From positions 29,204 to 93,203 of the forward strand of contig JASAND010013426.1 in the NCBI GenBank assembly GCA_030248195.1: a DNA stretch of 64,000 bases, read 5' to 3'. Both the position numbers and the translations under genes were made by a program. Below the pieces are notes generated by a model. The model did not search any database. It was not told the origin of the DNA and worked only from the letters and a program-made list of their open reading frames with translations. Position 1 is the first letter of the stretch. Each line of letters opens with the position of its first letter. The DNA is from Trissonchulus latispiculum (lineage: Eukaryota; Nematoda; Enoplea; Enoplida; Ironidae). This document shows positions 1 to 12,000 of the stretch, piece after piece.

Positions 1-822
1 GAGCATCTGTGCCAGCTGTGGCACAACGCGTCAAACGAGTGTTCCTGGACACGGATGCGTGTTGCTTCAGTAATTGCAACCTTAGCGTGATTGTTATGCA
101 GAATGTAGTATCTGTGCCAGCTGTGGCACAACGTGTCAGCCTAGTGCCCTCGGACTCGGATACATGCTGCGTCAGTAATTACAACCGCAGCGATGTGTCT
201 GTCTAGTGCCCCCGCACTCGGATACGCGTTGCGTCAGTAGTTGCAATCGTGGCGTGATTGGTTAGCGAAATGGAGCATCTGTGCCAGCTGTGGCACAACG
301 CGTCAACCGAGTGTTCCTGGACACGGATGCGTGTTGCTTCAGTAATTGCAACCTTAGCGTGATTGTTATGCGGAATGTAGTATCTGTGCCAGCTGTGGCA
401 CAACGTGCCAGCCTAGTGCCCTCGGACTCGGATACATGCTGCGTCAGTAATTACAACCGCAGCGATGTGTCTGTCTAGTGTCCCCGGACTGGGATACACG
501 TTGCGTCAGTAATTGCAATCGTGGCGTGATTGGTTAGCGGAGTGGAGCATCTGTGGCAGCTGTGACACAACGCGTCAATCGAGTGTTCCTGGACACGGAT
601 GCGTGTTGCTTCAGTAATTGCAACCTTAGCGTGATTGTTATGCGGAATGTAGTATCTGTGCCAGCTGTGGCACAACGTGTCAGCCTAGTGCCATCGAGCT
701 CGGATACATGCTGCGTCAGTAATTACAACCGCAGCGACGTGTCTGTCTAGTTTCTAGCGTCCCCGGACTCGGATACACGTTGCGTCAGTAATTACAATCT
801 TAGCTTGATTGGTTAGTTGAAT
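1..822. repeat. Satellite array with 272-bp higher-order unit
   Basis: Three successive 272-bp units (phase marks at 9, 281 and 553) are nearly identical. Each is built from a full ~105-bp monomer, a truncated ~62-bp monomer and another full ~105-bp monomer, so this is a higher-order repeat. Full monomers carry the imperfect palindrome TGTGCCAGCTGTGGCACA with a central CAGCTG, and a GTCAGTAATTRCAA block. Short open frames across the array run in both strands and repeat with the 272-bp period; I read them as by-products of the satellite, not genes. The array starts before the window edge. Confidence 0.9.
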
Positions 823-1456
823 CAAGAGTTAATAATAGCAAGAGTACGACACCGTACCCTTGCTAGTGTAATTGCCCTGTCATATGCTCGGAACATTAAG
901 GCCGAAATCTGGGGGGGGGGGGGGGGTCGCGGTTAACACAGTTAACCATGTGGTTTTATGCGTTTGTACTAAAACGCATTTGATTGGCTAATCCCCTACC
1001 TTATGTCAAAATTACGTGTATAAGGCGACCCCCCCTCGAGATCTGGGGGGGCTCAGCTTAACGTTGTTAAGCGTGTGTTTATATGCGTTTGAACTGAAAT
1101 GCATTTGATTGGTTACTTAGCTATCGTAACCCTTACCAGTGCATTTCAATAGCAGCAGCTACGCAGCCAATCAAATGCATTTCAGTTCAAACGCATATAA
1201 ACACACGCTTAACAACGTTAAGCTGAGCCCCCCCCCCCCGAGATCTCGGGGGGGGTCTCCTTATACACGTTATTTTGACATAAGGTAGGGGATTAGCCAA
1301 TCAGATGCGTTCTAGTTCAAACGCATATAAACACATGGTTAACTGTGTTAACCGTGACCCCCCCCCCGAGATTTCGGCCTTAATGTTACGAGCATCTGAT
1401 AGGCCAATTACACTAGGAAGAGTCCCGTGTCATACTCTTCCTATCATCTACTCTTG
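823..1456. mobile_element. Palindromic CAAGAGT-family element inserted in the satellite
   Basis: This 634-bp block is almost entirely two inverted arms of about 290 bp that pair from the ends (CAAGAGTTAATAATAG against CTATCATCTACTCTTG) to a centre near 1140. Each arm holds two poly-G or poly-C tracts and the block TTAAGGCCGAAATCT. It interrupts the satellite and is flanked by GTTGAAT at 816-822 and 1457-1463, read as a target-site duplication. No coding capacity is visible. A single-arm relative lies at 9988-10195, and shorter relatives with the same ends lie at 45671 and 57560. Confidence 0.85.
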
Positions 1457-2310
1457 GTTGAATGTAGTATCTGTGCCAGCTGTGGCACAACGTGTCAGCC
1501 TAGTGCCCTTTTACTCGGATACATGCTGCGTCAGTAATTACAACCGCAGCGATGTGTCAGTCTAGTGTCCCCGGACTCGGATACACGTTGCGTCAATAAT
1601 CGCAATCGTGGCATGATTGGTTAGCGAAATGGAGCATCTGTGCCTGCTGTGGCACAACGGGTCAACCGAGTGTGCCTGGACACGGATGCGTGTTGCTTCA
1701 GTAATTGCAACCTTAGCGTGATTGTTATGCAGAATGTAGTATCTGTGCCAGCTGTGGCACAACGTGTCAGCCTAGTGCCCTCGGACTCGGATACATGCTG
1801 CGTCAGTAATTACAACCGCAGCGATGTTTCTGTCTAGTGTCCCCGGACTCGGATACACGTTGCGTCAGTAATTGCAATCGTGGCGTGATTGGTTAGCAGA
1901 ATGGAGCATCTGTGCCAGCTGTGGCACAACGCGCCAACCGAGTGTTCCCGTACACGGATACATGTTGCGTCTGTAGTTATTTACAACCACAGCGACGTGT
2001 CTGATTACTGTCACTGGACTCTGATACATGTTTCGTCTCTAATTGCAACCATGACGTGATTGATTAGCTGAATGTAGCATCCGTCCCAGCAGTGGCACAA
2101 CGTTTCAGCCTAGAGTCCCCGGAATCGGATACATGCTGCGTCAGTAATTATAATCGAAGCTTGATTGGTTAGCTGAATGCAGCATCTGTGTCAGCTGTGG
2201 CTCAACGTGTCACCCGAGTGTTCCCGGACACGGATACGTGTTGCGACAGTAATTGCAACCTCAGCGTGATTGGTATGCGGAATGTAGAAGCTGTGCTAGC
2301 TGTAGCACAA
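1457..2310. repeat. Satellite array, second part, decaying at its right edge
   Basis: The 272-bp higher-order unit resumes after the palindromic insertion (phase mark at 1640). From about 1900 the truncated monomer disappears and single ~105-bp monomers follow with rising divergence, for example TGTGCTAGCTGTAGCACA near 2292. Divergence growing toward the edge is usual for satellite arrays kept uniform by unequal exchange in the middle. Confidence 0.85.
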
Positions 2311-2835
2311 CGTGTTCTGAGAAATTTACTTTAATAAAGGAATGTTTCCTTCCAGAGGCAATGTACCTAGCGCAAGAGACTAACACCATAAAAGTAGTAC
2401 TAAGAGGTCTGCACAGGGATAGAGCTAACGTTGATAGAAAAAACTAAGTAAATTCTTCGTAGTCTGCACTTGAGTTATTTTTTGTATTGGAAAGCAAGTC
2501 ATGAACCGACTGTTCCGTAAACTTTAGCTCAGAGAAAGGAAAATTTTGCTGTTTCGTAGTGCAAGGAATATCGTGGGTGACCGTTGTCTTCAGTGAAAAC
2601 AGATTTAAAGAAATCACAGAAAAATTTGGGAATTTAAGAGATCGGTGGTGGTAACGTATTATGAGAAATTTACTTTAATAAAGGAATGTTTCCTTAGCAT
2701 TTTAAATTTCAGTTTAGAAAACGCCATAATTGTGTTTTATTTTCTGAATTTGCAACTTTAGTCACCTAGCATCGGGTGCGTGTTGCTTCAGTAATTACAG
2801 CCGTGCGGGATTGGTCAGATGAATGTGGTATCTGT
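2311..2835. other. Spacer with a 34-bp direct repeat and a satellite relic
   Basis: A 34-bp sequence (starting TGAGAAATTTACTTTAATAA) occurs identically at 2318-2351 and 2662-2695, 344 bp apart. This could be a partial tandem duplication or the ends of an unrecognised insertion. A degraded satellite monomer lies at about 2765-2835 and continues after the 2836-4448 element. I see no gene. Confidence 0.6.
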
Positions 2836-4448
2836 GGGTCGATTCACAAGAAGTACTTAAACGGCTTAACTTAAACGAAGTGGTTTTTGTGAATCCGATT
2901 TCTACTTAAACGGCTTAAACGACTTAAACGACTTAACTGAAGTCGTTTAACTAGACTCCCTTTCACAAGAAACCAGCTACTTAAACTTTAAGTAAAGTGG
3001 CGTTTCACAAATACAGGTCTACTTAAACTCTCAGCGACTTAAACTTTAAGCCGTTTAAGTAGAACTGCTTTCATAAAAACTACTTAGTTTAAGTAGTTTA
3101 AGTAGACCGCTTAAATGCAGTTCAAAATCAGTCATTTCTAAGCTCCGTGGATTTACGGGGCTTAAACGACTGAAACGAAAGAATGCGCATTTGAATGGCC
3201 ATTTTAAAAGCTTCATAACTTACGCAATTTTGGGAGTTGAAAAGTTGTTCTTATATCGTTCGAAAGCTCTGAACGAAGACTTTAATTCTACAATACCGGT
3301 ACAAGCGTAACTATTTTTTAAAATTTCCGTCAATACTTTAAATACTAAATTTTTTGTCTAAATTTAGATTGTACCAGCTTCTAAATGAAAAAGAAGCCTT
3401 CTAAATGAAGAAATCAAAGCGCGATTTGCTTGAAAATGTTGTCCGAATTGAAAACCAATGGTTTTTTACACAATTAACAAGCTGACTTGCATAAGATGAT
3501 TTAGAATCAATGGCAACACTCTAGCGCTTGCTCTGGCTCTAGCACACCACAATTTTAGCATTACTAAAAATGTTTTGACATTTATAAGTAACAATTAAAC
3601 ATGGTAGCTTATCGTGGTGATTCCTTTTGGCGACATCAACTTTGAACCATTCCTATTCATTTAATTCTGGGAGGGAATAAGCCATCTGTGGCTGAACAGT
3701 TCTGACTATACAATGAAATTAACATTATTAGTATTAATTAATTTAATTAATTAATTAATATAAGTATGCTAATTAATGATTTTTTGAAGAAGTGATGTCA
3801 AATTTTCTATATCATTGTCGAAAACAAAAAAATTGGGTTTTTGAGACATTAGCTTTAATTCGCCAGAACTTCAAAAATTTTGGCGAAACAGACAAAATTA
3901 ACAGTTAGCTCAAAAGCTCGTAAAACAATTTCATAACAAATAGTCCTCAGGAAGACGTTTCTTGCGAAGCTGCCATGTTCACAATTGTTTTCATGCGATT
4001 GCATGTCCAAATAGAACTATTGAACTATAAACCAGCTGTACTCTGCGTAGTTGTAACAAGCACATTACAAGCTTTAAAGTAATATCAGGATTATCTATGA
4101 ACTCCAAGAATTCAGTAATTTACAGTCTTTCAAAGTTTGCTGCAAATACCGGACCAACACCTCTAAACTACCATTGCGATGTTATTCGTTTCATTAAAAC
4201 TCGACTTAAACGACTTAACTTAAACGGCTTAACTTAAACTTCTTAAAATTCGTTTCATAAATAAATGACTTAAACTACTTAAACTACTTAAATTAAGCCG
4301 TTTAAGTTAAGTCGTTTAAGCCATTAAGCCGTAGAAGTATTTTAAGTAGTTTAAGTCGTTTACTTATGACACGAATTTTTTAAGAAGTATAAGTAGTTAA
4401 AGTTTAGTCGTTTAAGTTAAGTAGTTTAAGTTTTTTGTGAAACGACCC
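2836..4448. mobile_element. 1.6-kb TIR element GGGTCGWTTCACAA, TSD TGT
   Basis: The ends are inverted: GGGTCGATTCACAAGAAG on the left and, reading inward from the right, GGGTCGTTTCACAAAAAA. Each end continues into a subterminal cluster of ACTTAAACGG-type repeats (about 2855-3120 left, 4200-4440 right, opposite orientation). TGT at 2833-2835 and 4449-4451 flanks the element. Removing the insertion and one TGT restores the satellite sequence GTATCTGTGTCAGC, which is found uninterrupted nearby. The AT-rich interior has no recognisable transposase, so it is non-autonomous. A 3-bp TSD suggests PIF/Harbinger, but TGT is not the usual TWA target, so I leave the superfamily open. Confidence 0.8.
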
Positions 4449-4629
4449 TGTGTCAGCTAGTGTCCGCGAACTTGGATACACGTTGCTGCTAGTGATTTCA
4501 ATCGCTGCACTTAAAAAGGTTAAGTACTAATTCTGTATGGGTGCTTTATAGCACCAAGAGTACATAATACATATGTATTCTTGACAGCACTTAGTGATAG
4601 ATCTGTGGCAAAAACGAATTTTTAATGTG
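4449..4629. other. Satellite relic and short CAAGAGTAC hairpin
   Basis: The first ~60 bp continue the satellite monomer interrupted at 2835. At about 4555-4584 a short hairpin (CAAGAGTACATAATAC with TATTCTTG) carries the ends of the CAAGAGTAC element family with almost no interior. Confidence 0.55.
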
Positions 4630-5045
4630 TAAGGGGGGGGGGCAAGTAGAGGAAAAAACTGTTTCCGATTTAGCAGAAATGAGTTTTCGGGTCGGAACAC
4701 ACTAACTTGAAAACTATTTTTCGATTCAACTATTCGTTAGTTTGGTTTAAGCTGAACATGAAAGCTTAACTGTAAAGTTTATTTTTTCATAATGAAAAAT
4801 TGTGCTAACTTGGATCGGAAATGGTTTTCAGATTCGTGTTTAGCGACCCCGAAAACGCATATGTGCAATGTTTCAGGGAAATAGGAGACAAAAGTTGTCG
4901 CGCCGCCTTTTTCTCACTTAAAAATTTGTAGTTTTAATTATTTAAAATTGTTAACAAGTTAATTTTTGCCTCGGGCCGATCAGAATTGTGCACCCATACA
5001 AAATTTCAGCTCAATTGGTTTAAATGAAAGTAGGACTGCTTTGTT
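4630..5045. repeat. Degraded palindromic element (ACCAAATGAGCTGAAAT family)
   Basis: Sequence near 4680-4760 (gTTTTCGGGTCGgaacac, then TTTTTCGATTCAAC and CGTTAG) pairs loosely with its reverse complement near 4815-4880. It ends in CCATACAAAATTTCAGCTCAATTGG at about 4994-5018. It matches the intact palindrome at 41354-41953 in order and content but is heavily diverged. Confidence 0.55.
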
Positions 5046-7206
5046 TATTGAATATACTAACTGACAGAAACACACAGTTACACATGCAAGTATCAAATGT
5101 TAAAACCAACAGTTGTTGCTTTAATAGCTGAGGCAATTATAGCAGATACTGGCCTACTGTTTGACTATGTAATAAAATGAACATGATTTTTACTCCAAAT
5201 AACATCGTACAACACAGATAAATTTATAAAAGCAATTTTTTAATTTAACACGTCTATTTTTACTACTTTGTTTGTTAACTAAACTAGCTGACACAAACAG
5301 TAAGTGTTACAGTTACACAAGCATATAATGTTCATACGAGCAGTTACTGGCTTAATAGGCGAGGCAATTACGGAGACTGATGGCGCAAGAACTAAATGCT
5401 ACCAAATATTATAGAAATCATTAAAACCATATGTACTGTACTGTCATAAACGTGCTTCGTCAGCCGTCACTGTATACATAATATATGTGCAGAGTCTTAG
5501 CTGCAGCCAGAACAAGGTCATATAAGAAAACGCCATTACAAGTTATTATCACATATGAACATTTGTAGTTAGCAATTGCGGACATTTCTGCAAGCTCAAA
5601 TAGTTACATTTATACTTCGTCACAAGGAAACACAGCAAATACAACAGATACAGGCAAATAATTCAACTACGTAATATAACTGAGTGACTGTAGTATAACT
5701 ACCAAGATCTCAACTCAAAATCACATCGTGCAGCACAGTTAAAAATATGAAAACGGTTTCTATATGAATACGTCGATTGCGCAGGACGAGTTCGGATACA
5801 GCTGTACACGATCAGCCAAAGCAGACCATTGCAGTGGCATATAAAGTTTCGTCCGTTATGTATAGATGGGAATCGACAAATAGGGTCGGCTATATACACT
5901 TGCCACTGGCATTTGGTGGATGGCAATTTTATACAGATGTGGGCTCCTTTTCGTTGGATAGTCGATATCTTCAGAAGACAGACTATTGTGCGATTAATAT
6001 TCAGTTCAGTATCTAAAAATACAGAAATAAAAAAGCATACATGTCAACAGAAATATTGGAGAAAAAGAATGTCGCTATGTTAAGCTTGACGACTTCTGTG
6101 TAGCTAACCATGTTATTCGGGTCTCCACAACCATAAAGCTCAAGTCGTAGCGTGTGCGCAAGAAGCTGATCTTATAAGATGTGATAGGCTCAACGGTCTT
6201 CCACTAAGAAAACCTGTACGTAATAGCGTTTCTAGTAATTGTCCAGCCATGAACAGACAAGTAATGAGAGACTGTACAGTTTCATTCATGTCAAATTACT
6301 ATACCATGACCCAAGCTACAGAGGATCGCATTACAGTAGAAACCCTGCTTCTTCAGAGCTTCAGATTGATACATTCCAGTGTGGGCTTGTGAAATGAAGA
6401 TGTAGTGCCGGTGTGTACAATTCTTTTGCGCGCTGATATGATAGAACACCGACGCATCTTAGTGAGTCGATGTCTAATATATATACAGGAAGCTACAGAA
6501 GAAGAAAAATATTAGAAAATATCTAATAAGATTGTATTTAGTATCACACTTACTTATATATCCATCCAAGCGAAAAGTCTATGACAACGATGCGTAGTAT
6601 CAGCGAGAATACATCTGCACAGGACAATCCTAATCGCGAACGGAGTATCTGCTCTCCATAGCCAAAGTGACGCTTCAGAAATTAGATATCCGTTATATCG
6701 ACCATAATCAAAAGTGATCCAAGTCACAACAAGAACAAAGTCTTTGTAAGGCATGTTTTATGAACTTTCTAAACAAGGATTAAGATGATGTGAATGCTTC
6801 AGCTTGTAAGCGTGCACATTTACAGGACATGTTATTAGAAAAGAAGCTAGATCAGTTTAGCCTATGACAGGGAAACGTGGGTCCTAGCATGTGCAGATAG
6901 CTGGTTTGAACGCATTTCGAATTCGACTTCGCAAATCCGATAGTTTAGATTGGAGGGGGGTGGGGTTCCAGGGAAATTCGGAAAATATGTTGTGAGTCTT
7001 TTTACTGAACCGTTGCTAATACGGAGTTTCAGGGTTGTCGAAATCAAATATCAGTACTCAGTATGTTATCCTCGGCCGTTTGTTATGTGCACATGATACT
7101 GAAGCGGGAAACAAGCCATAGTTGTTATCACAGAGGACAAGGTGGGACAAAAACTAACTGCTACGAACAATTGGAAACGCATGAAAAAAGTAGTTTTAAG
7201 TATTGA
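5046..7206. other. AT-rich stretch without a recognisable gene
   Basis: The only structure I see is a diverged direct duplication: about 5040-5160 resembles about 5265-5385 (shared ACTGACA..AAACA, GTTACAC, GGCAATTA blocks). Open frames here are under 90 codons, overlap one another and lack splice-site or domain support, so none is called as a gene. Confidence 0.4.
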
Positions 7207-7982
7207 TTACATGGTTCTCTTGCGCACCCCCCCCTGCCCTAAATTTTGAGTTTTTTATCTACAACTTTGAAATTGTGTACGGGTGCATACTAGAGGCTGA
7301 TGAATTCAAAAAGTTTAAAAATTTTAAATAATGAATAAAAATTTTTAAATTTTGTGTTGGTAAGGGGAGAACAAGGGGAGCCGAAAAATTTTTTTAAAAA
7401 ATTTTGCTGGCAACGTCCATACAGTGGTTTTCTGGGGTGCTGAGCACGAATCTGAAATCCGATTTTCGATAAAGCTTTTCGTTGGCTCAGGGTAAGCTTG
7501 CACCTGAAGCTTATAACTTTAGTTTAGGGCCTTTTCAAGAAAGGGTAGAGTAGAGTAGAGCTGGGTTAAAAGCAACTGTTTTAACCATGTTTAACTCCAC
7601 TCAAGCTTGAGTTTTCCTCTTTTAAATCTTTAATGAAAAGGATCGAGTTAATTGTAGCGCTACTCTACCCTTTAAAGAAAAGGCCCTTAGTTGAAGCTAA
7701 CGGAAAGCTTTATCGAAAAACACCTTTCGGATGCGTGCTCGGCACCCCCGAAAACCCCTGTATGCAAATTTTCAATAAAATTTTCAGAAAAAAATATTAG
7801 GGTTCCCCTTGGTCCCCCTTACTAAATACAATATAAAATTTTGTACACTTTTAAAATTTTAAAATTTTTTTATTTTTGAATTCATCAGCCGCTAGTATGG
7901 ACCCTTACAAAATTTCAAAGTTATTGTTAAAGAAAGTCAAAAGTTATGACTGGGGGGGATTGCACACGAGACCCGATTACAG
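7207..7982. mobile_element. Palindromic element split by a nested MITE
   Basis: The outer arms pair: ATTACATGGTTCTCTTGCGC on the left, and on the right the reverse complement of GTAATCGGGTCTCGTGTGC. Both are followed by a C-run and ATTTTAAATT-rich arms, meeting near 7520-7690. The centre is interrupted by a 160-bp TTA-flanked MITE. Arm content (CCCCGAAAACCCCTGTATGCAA, CTAACGGAAAGCTTTATCG) links it to the dispersed palindrome family at 21853, 41354 and 59169. Confidence 0.75.
7527..7686. mobile_element. Tourist-like MITE, TSD TTA
   Basis: The ends are inverted, GGGCCTTTTCAAGAAAGGGT and the reverse complement of GGGCCTTTTCTTTAAAGGGT, each followed by AGAGTAG. TTA flanks both sides (7524-7526 and 7687-7689). 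A TTA duplication plus a GGGCC start fits non-autonomous PIF/Harbinger elements. It sits in the loop of the larger palindrome, so it inserted later. Confidence 0.85.
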
Positions 7983-8880
7983 AAATATACTGGGCAACAA
8001 AATTTAGTTTAGAAATGGACACACAAACTGTTTTGAGCAGAATGTAAAGTGCTCCTTGGAATCACCACTGTAAAAGATGAGATATTTTGCAACTCATGTG
8101 CGGTCAGACGCCGCGCAGCGGTAAACACTAAACTGGACTCTGTCTGAAAGTGTATCTCAGCCTTCTTAATTTCTTATTGGAGAAATCCATAAATTTATTC
8201 ATGCTAAGTGAATAAATTTGGTTGCTAGCATTAAGATCAAATAAAACCGCTTAAGCAAGGAGACAGCAAAATTTGCAAGTTTAATTGTTCGTCAAGCTCA
8301 CGCGCTTACAGCAACAAACTTAAATTTCGAATGCTGGGGGGCCGGCCAAAGTAAATTTTTAGCTGCAGCACTCAATTAACAGGCTTTTTAACGACAAGTT
8401 ACTCTGTGCTCATTATTGTAGATGGCACCAGCACTGTACAGGCTTACCAAGATTAACGAAAAAAGTTTTCTACAATGGACCCCCCCCATGTGTCGAAGGG
8501 CATGTGTGGTCCTTATTACCATAAGACGCACCTGAGTCCTTTGAAGTGACATTAGGTGCTGGAATAGTAACACTATACTGTTTCGTTTCAATCCTTTAAT
8601 TGCTGTATATAACCATAAGGCTACACGTACTGAATTCATAGAAAAACAAACAATAAGTTAATTGCTTTTCGATTTGCAAAATTTGATACGTCCAAATTTA
8701 TGCACCACGCGCGTCTGGTTAGAAGTTGAAAAGAACCGCTGAACTGCAGTGTTAAAACCAGATTTATCCGGTTTGTCGATTCATCACGCTGTCCCTATCA
8801 TTGGCCGTTTTACAAACTCGTCTGTGATTGGTTGTTATCAATCTCCGCCTTCTCTATTTGTGCAGTTCAGGTCATAACTA
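7983..8880. other. Upstream flank of the repeat-protein gene, no gene seen
   Basis: AT-rich sequence with no open frame longer than 83 codons and no recognised element. The last part (about 8780-8880) is probably promoter-proximal sequence of the gene starting at 9046, but I see no element I could name beyond an AATATAAGC stretch near 8890. Confidence 0.4.
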
Positions 8881-9045
8881 AGGAATATTGAATATAAGCT
8901 TGTTATTCGTTCTGTCGTCGTCGTTGCGTGTTTTCATCGTGTGTTAAATCCATCCATAAGTAGATATTACAGTTCCTGTTTATAATTTCTTAAATCTCCA
9001 AGTTTATATAACAATTGGTGTTTGAACTAGCTCCAAGCCGTCGTC

Positions 9046-9065
9046 ATGTCCAGTCATGAAAAAAC
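9046..9065 (+). CDS. Candidate first coding exon (MSSHEK)
   Basis: ATG at 9046 is followed by six codons and a strong donor, AC|GTAAGT. It leaves two bases (AC), which is the phase all repeat exons accept. The preceding sequence is a plausible 5' leader. The start is chosen because it is the only ATG-plus-donor with this phase that I found upstream of the array. Confidence 0.55.
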
Positions 9066-12000
9066 GTAAGTTGTTTGGTCTGGTACTATACAATAGAGGA
9101 AACTGTTTTTTTGTTTTAACAAATATAGATTCGAAGAACTGGATTTCCGAATGTATGGGATAAAACTGATTAATACGGGTTGCGTTGCTTAAGCTTATCT
9201 CCGACCTACAAAGCTAGCACTTATTGAACGTTATAACCATAAGTATCAACATGGTCTTATGCATTTTCTCCTCTTATTCTGCAATACCGTACTCACTTGC
9301 TTAAGAGAACATGCTCACGCAAGAGAATATGTTCGCTTAAGTGAGTGTTCAGTACAGCCAAAAAACAATCGTCGATTTTGCTATTTCATTTTTTATAATT
9401 ATTATAGTCACTTTTTATGATGGGAATGGTTTAGAGCTGAATCGAAATTGCGACGAAACCCTATTTGACGTATAGAGTTGAAGTTTGATGTGAGTAGGTT
9501 TTCAGACCTGCTATTAAAAATGTAAATTTATTAAAAAACTTTCTTAAAAGTTGTAAACGTTTAGTTGTTGTGAGAGGGAACGAAGGGGATCAAAATTTTT
9601 TGTCACCGATTTAGCTGAAAAGGGTTTTCGGCGTCGCTGAACACGAAACTGAAGTCCACTGCTTGATTCAGGTTTTCGTTAGATTAATTATAAACTGAAG
9701 CTGTAGGTAAGCTTACTATTAAGCCTGGCATGATAAAATGAAAAACAGAATCAAAAACGGACTTAAGATTTGTGTTCAGCGACCAAGAAAACTCCTCTAT
9801 GCAACTTTGGAGCTAAATCGAAATAAAATTTATTCCCCCAGCCCCCACTTTGAAATTTCACTTTTAAAAATTATAAAAATCTTTTTAAAAATTTAAAAAT
9901 ATCAGCTTTTTTGAAATCAGCAGGTCCAATACCCTACCCTATCAAATATCAACTCGATCCGTGAAATTGTTTCTTTTTCGTATTTTCAAGAGTATATAAT
10001 GTCAAGAGTAGGAAGCTTAGCCTTCCTACTGGAAATGGCCTGCGAAATGCTCGGCACATTAAGGCCGAAATCTCGGGCGGGGTCCCACTTACCTTTGTTC
10101 AGCATGTGTTTATATGGGTTTGAACTAAAGTGCATCTGATTGGCTAATTCCCTACCTTATGTCAAAATTACGAGTATAAGTGAGGTGGAATTTCCAGCAA
10201 AAGCTTTTATATTTACCATATACATAGGTGATTTCTGTACTTCAACTGGAACAGATTTTTTAGCAAGAGTTGTTTTTAGCGAAATTATTTGTACGAGCAT
10301 ATGTTAGCATTGTCGCCGATAAACTAATAATTTAAATTGCAAAATATTGCGCATTAGCAATGACAGCAATATTAGAGAGGTTAAATCGAAACTATTCTTT
10401 GCGTACATTACTCTATACTTTCATTCTATGTCTATTTCTTCCAAACAATTTTGTCTATTTTCTCAGCAGCTAGTGCTATCTAACTGGTTACTGGGGAAGT
10501 TTAAATGTGAAACGTGTAGTGCTAGAAAATGTGACAAAAACAATGAACACCTTTGAGCAATTTTCAGTCGTAATCAACTTACGTACAACTAATTAACGAC
10601 GTAGTCTTAACATGTTATTAATTTTTCTGAACCGCCAACCTATCCTTAGGTGTAGTCGAAGTAATTCAAATTCTGCATTCGTGAGCATAGATGCGTCTAG
10701 CAAAGTTGATAGTTCTGCCGAACCAAAAAATTAGCTGTCCTCATTTCACTGTGATGGATAATTGAATTGTTGTTCTAACGTTTTTGTGAATGCTAACTAT
10801 TCAGATAAACGTTGTTTTATACAAAGTACAGAGGAATCTACGCTTGTTGATACTCCGGTAGGCGCACACCTTACAAAACTGAGGGTATACTGTAAAACGC
10901 TCTACTCCGGTAGGCGCACACCTTACTACACTGAAGGTTGACTGCAAAACGCTCTACTCCGGTAGGCGCACACCTTACAAAACTGAGGGTATACTGTAAA
11001 ACGCTCTACTCCGGGAGGCGCACACCTTACAAAGAGTGACTTCTTGTCGTCGTTAATATGTACTAAACTGATTGCAATTGCATCGATAGTCACGGATTTG
11101 GCTCATTTCCACACACAAAATAGGAACATATGTTCTCAAAATGAAGACAAAACAATACAGTTCGAACTGACAGAGATAAATTCAGCTATAAAGTTTGAAA
11201 ACTTGAAAATCACTGTGATTTGCCCTCCAAGGTCATGTTGCGACAGAACGGTACCGAAATTCGTGTCAACTAATATGGCAAATTAATTCTGTGGGTTGGC
11301 TAATATTTTAATACTAAAACGACTCCGAGATATCCATCCATTCGTTCACAGTATATACATTCTTCAATTGTGAACTTAGATTTTTTCAGCTAACTGTGCA
11401 CTCAAACTTTAACTTGCTCTAACTTTCAGCTCTATCTTGCATACAGCGAAAAATGTTTCTGCCACAAACTTTTTAACCTAACTTTTTCATTTTCCTATGT
11501 TTAACACATGTCAAGGTCACCTTTAAAGGGCTCTACAGGACGATAGAAGCAATATTACGCAAAACGCTCTTGTCTTGTTTTTTGGACCCATGGGGACTAC
11601 AAAATATGTGAACATGAGCAAAATCGGAGATGGTCGAAAAATCGGCCAAAATGCGACCCCCCCTCCTTAATTACAGAATGTCTCCTAAAATTGGCGCCTG
11701 TAACAGCGGAACTTACCTTTTCAATAGATTTTTGTTATATTTTTCTTTTGTATTTAGTTCCGACAACTATATCTATACCTGCTTGTCATGTTGAAGGTGA
11801 TTAATTAATTTAATTTTAGTTTGCAATCAGTTTAGTACATATTAATGACGACAAGAAATCACTCTTTGTAAGGTGTGCGCCTACCGGAGTAGAGCGTTTT
11901 GCAGTCAACCTTCAGTGTAGTAAGGTGTGCGCCTAGCGGAGTAGAGCGTTTCACAGTATACCCTCAGTTTTGTAAGGTGTGCGCCTGCCGGAGTAGAGCG

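Noticed and set aside
10851..11030. CRISPR-like 52-bp repeats
   Set aside because: No spacers; the same units occur inverted at the other end, as in foldback elements.
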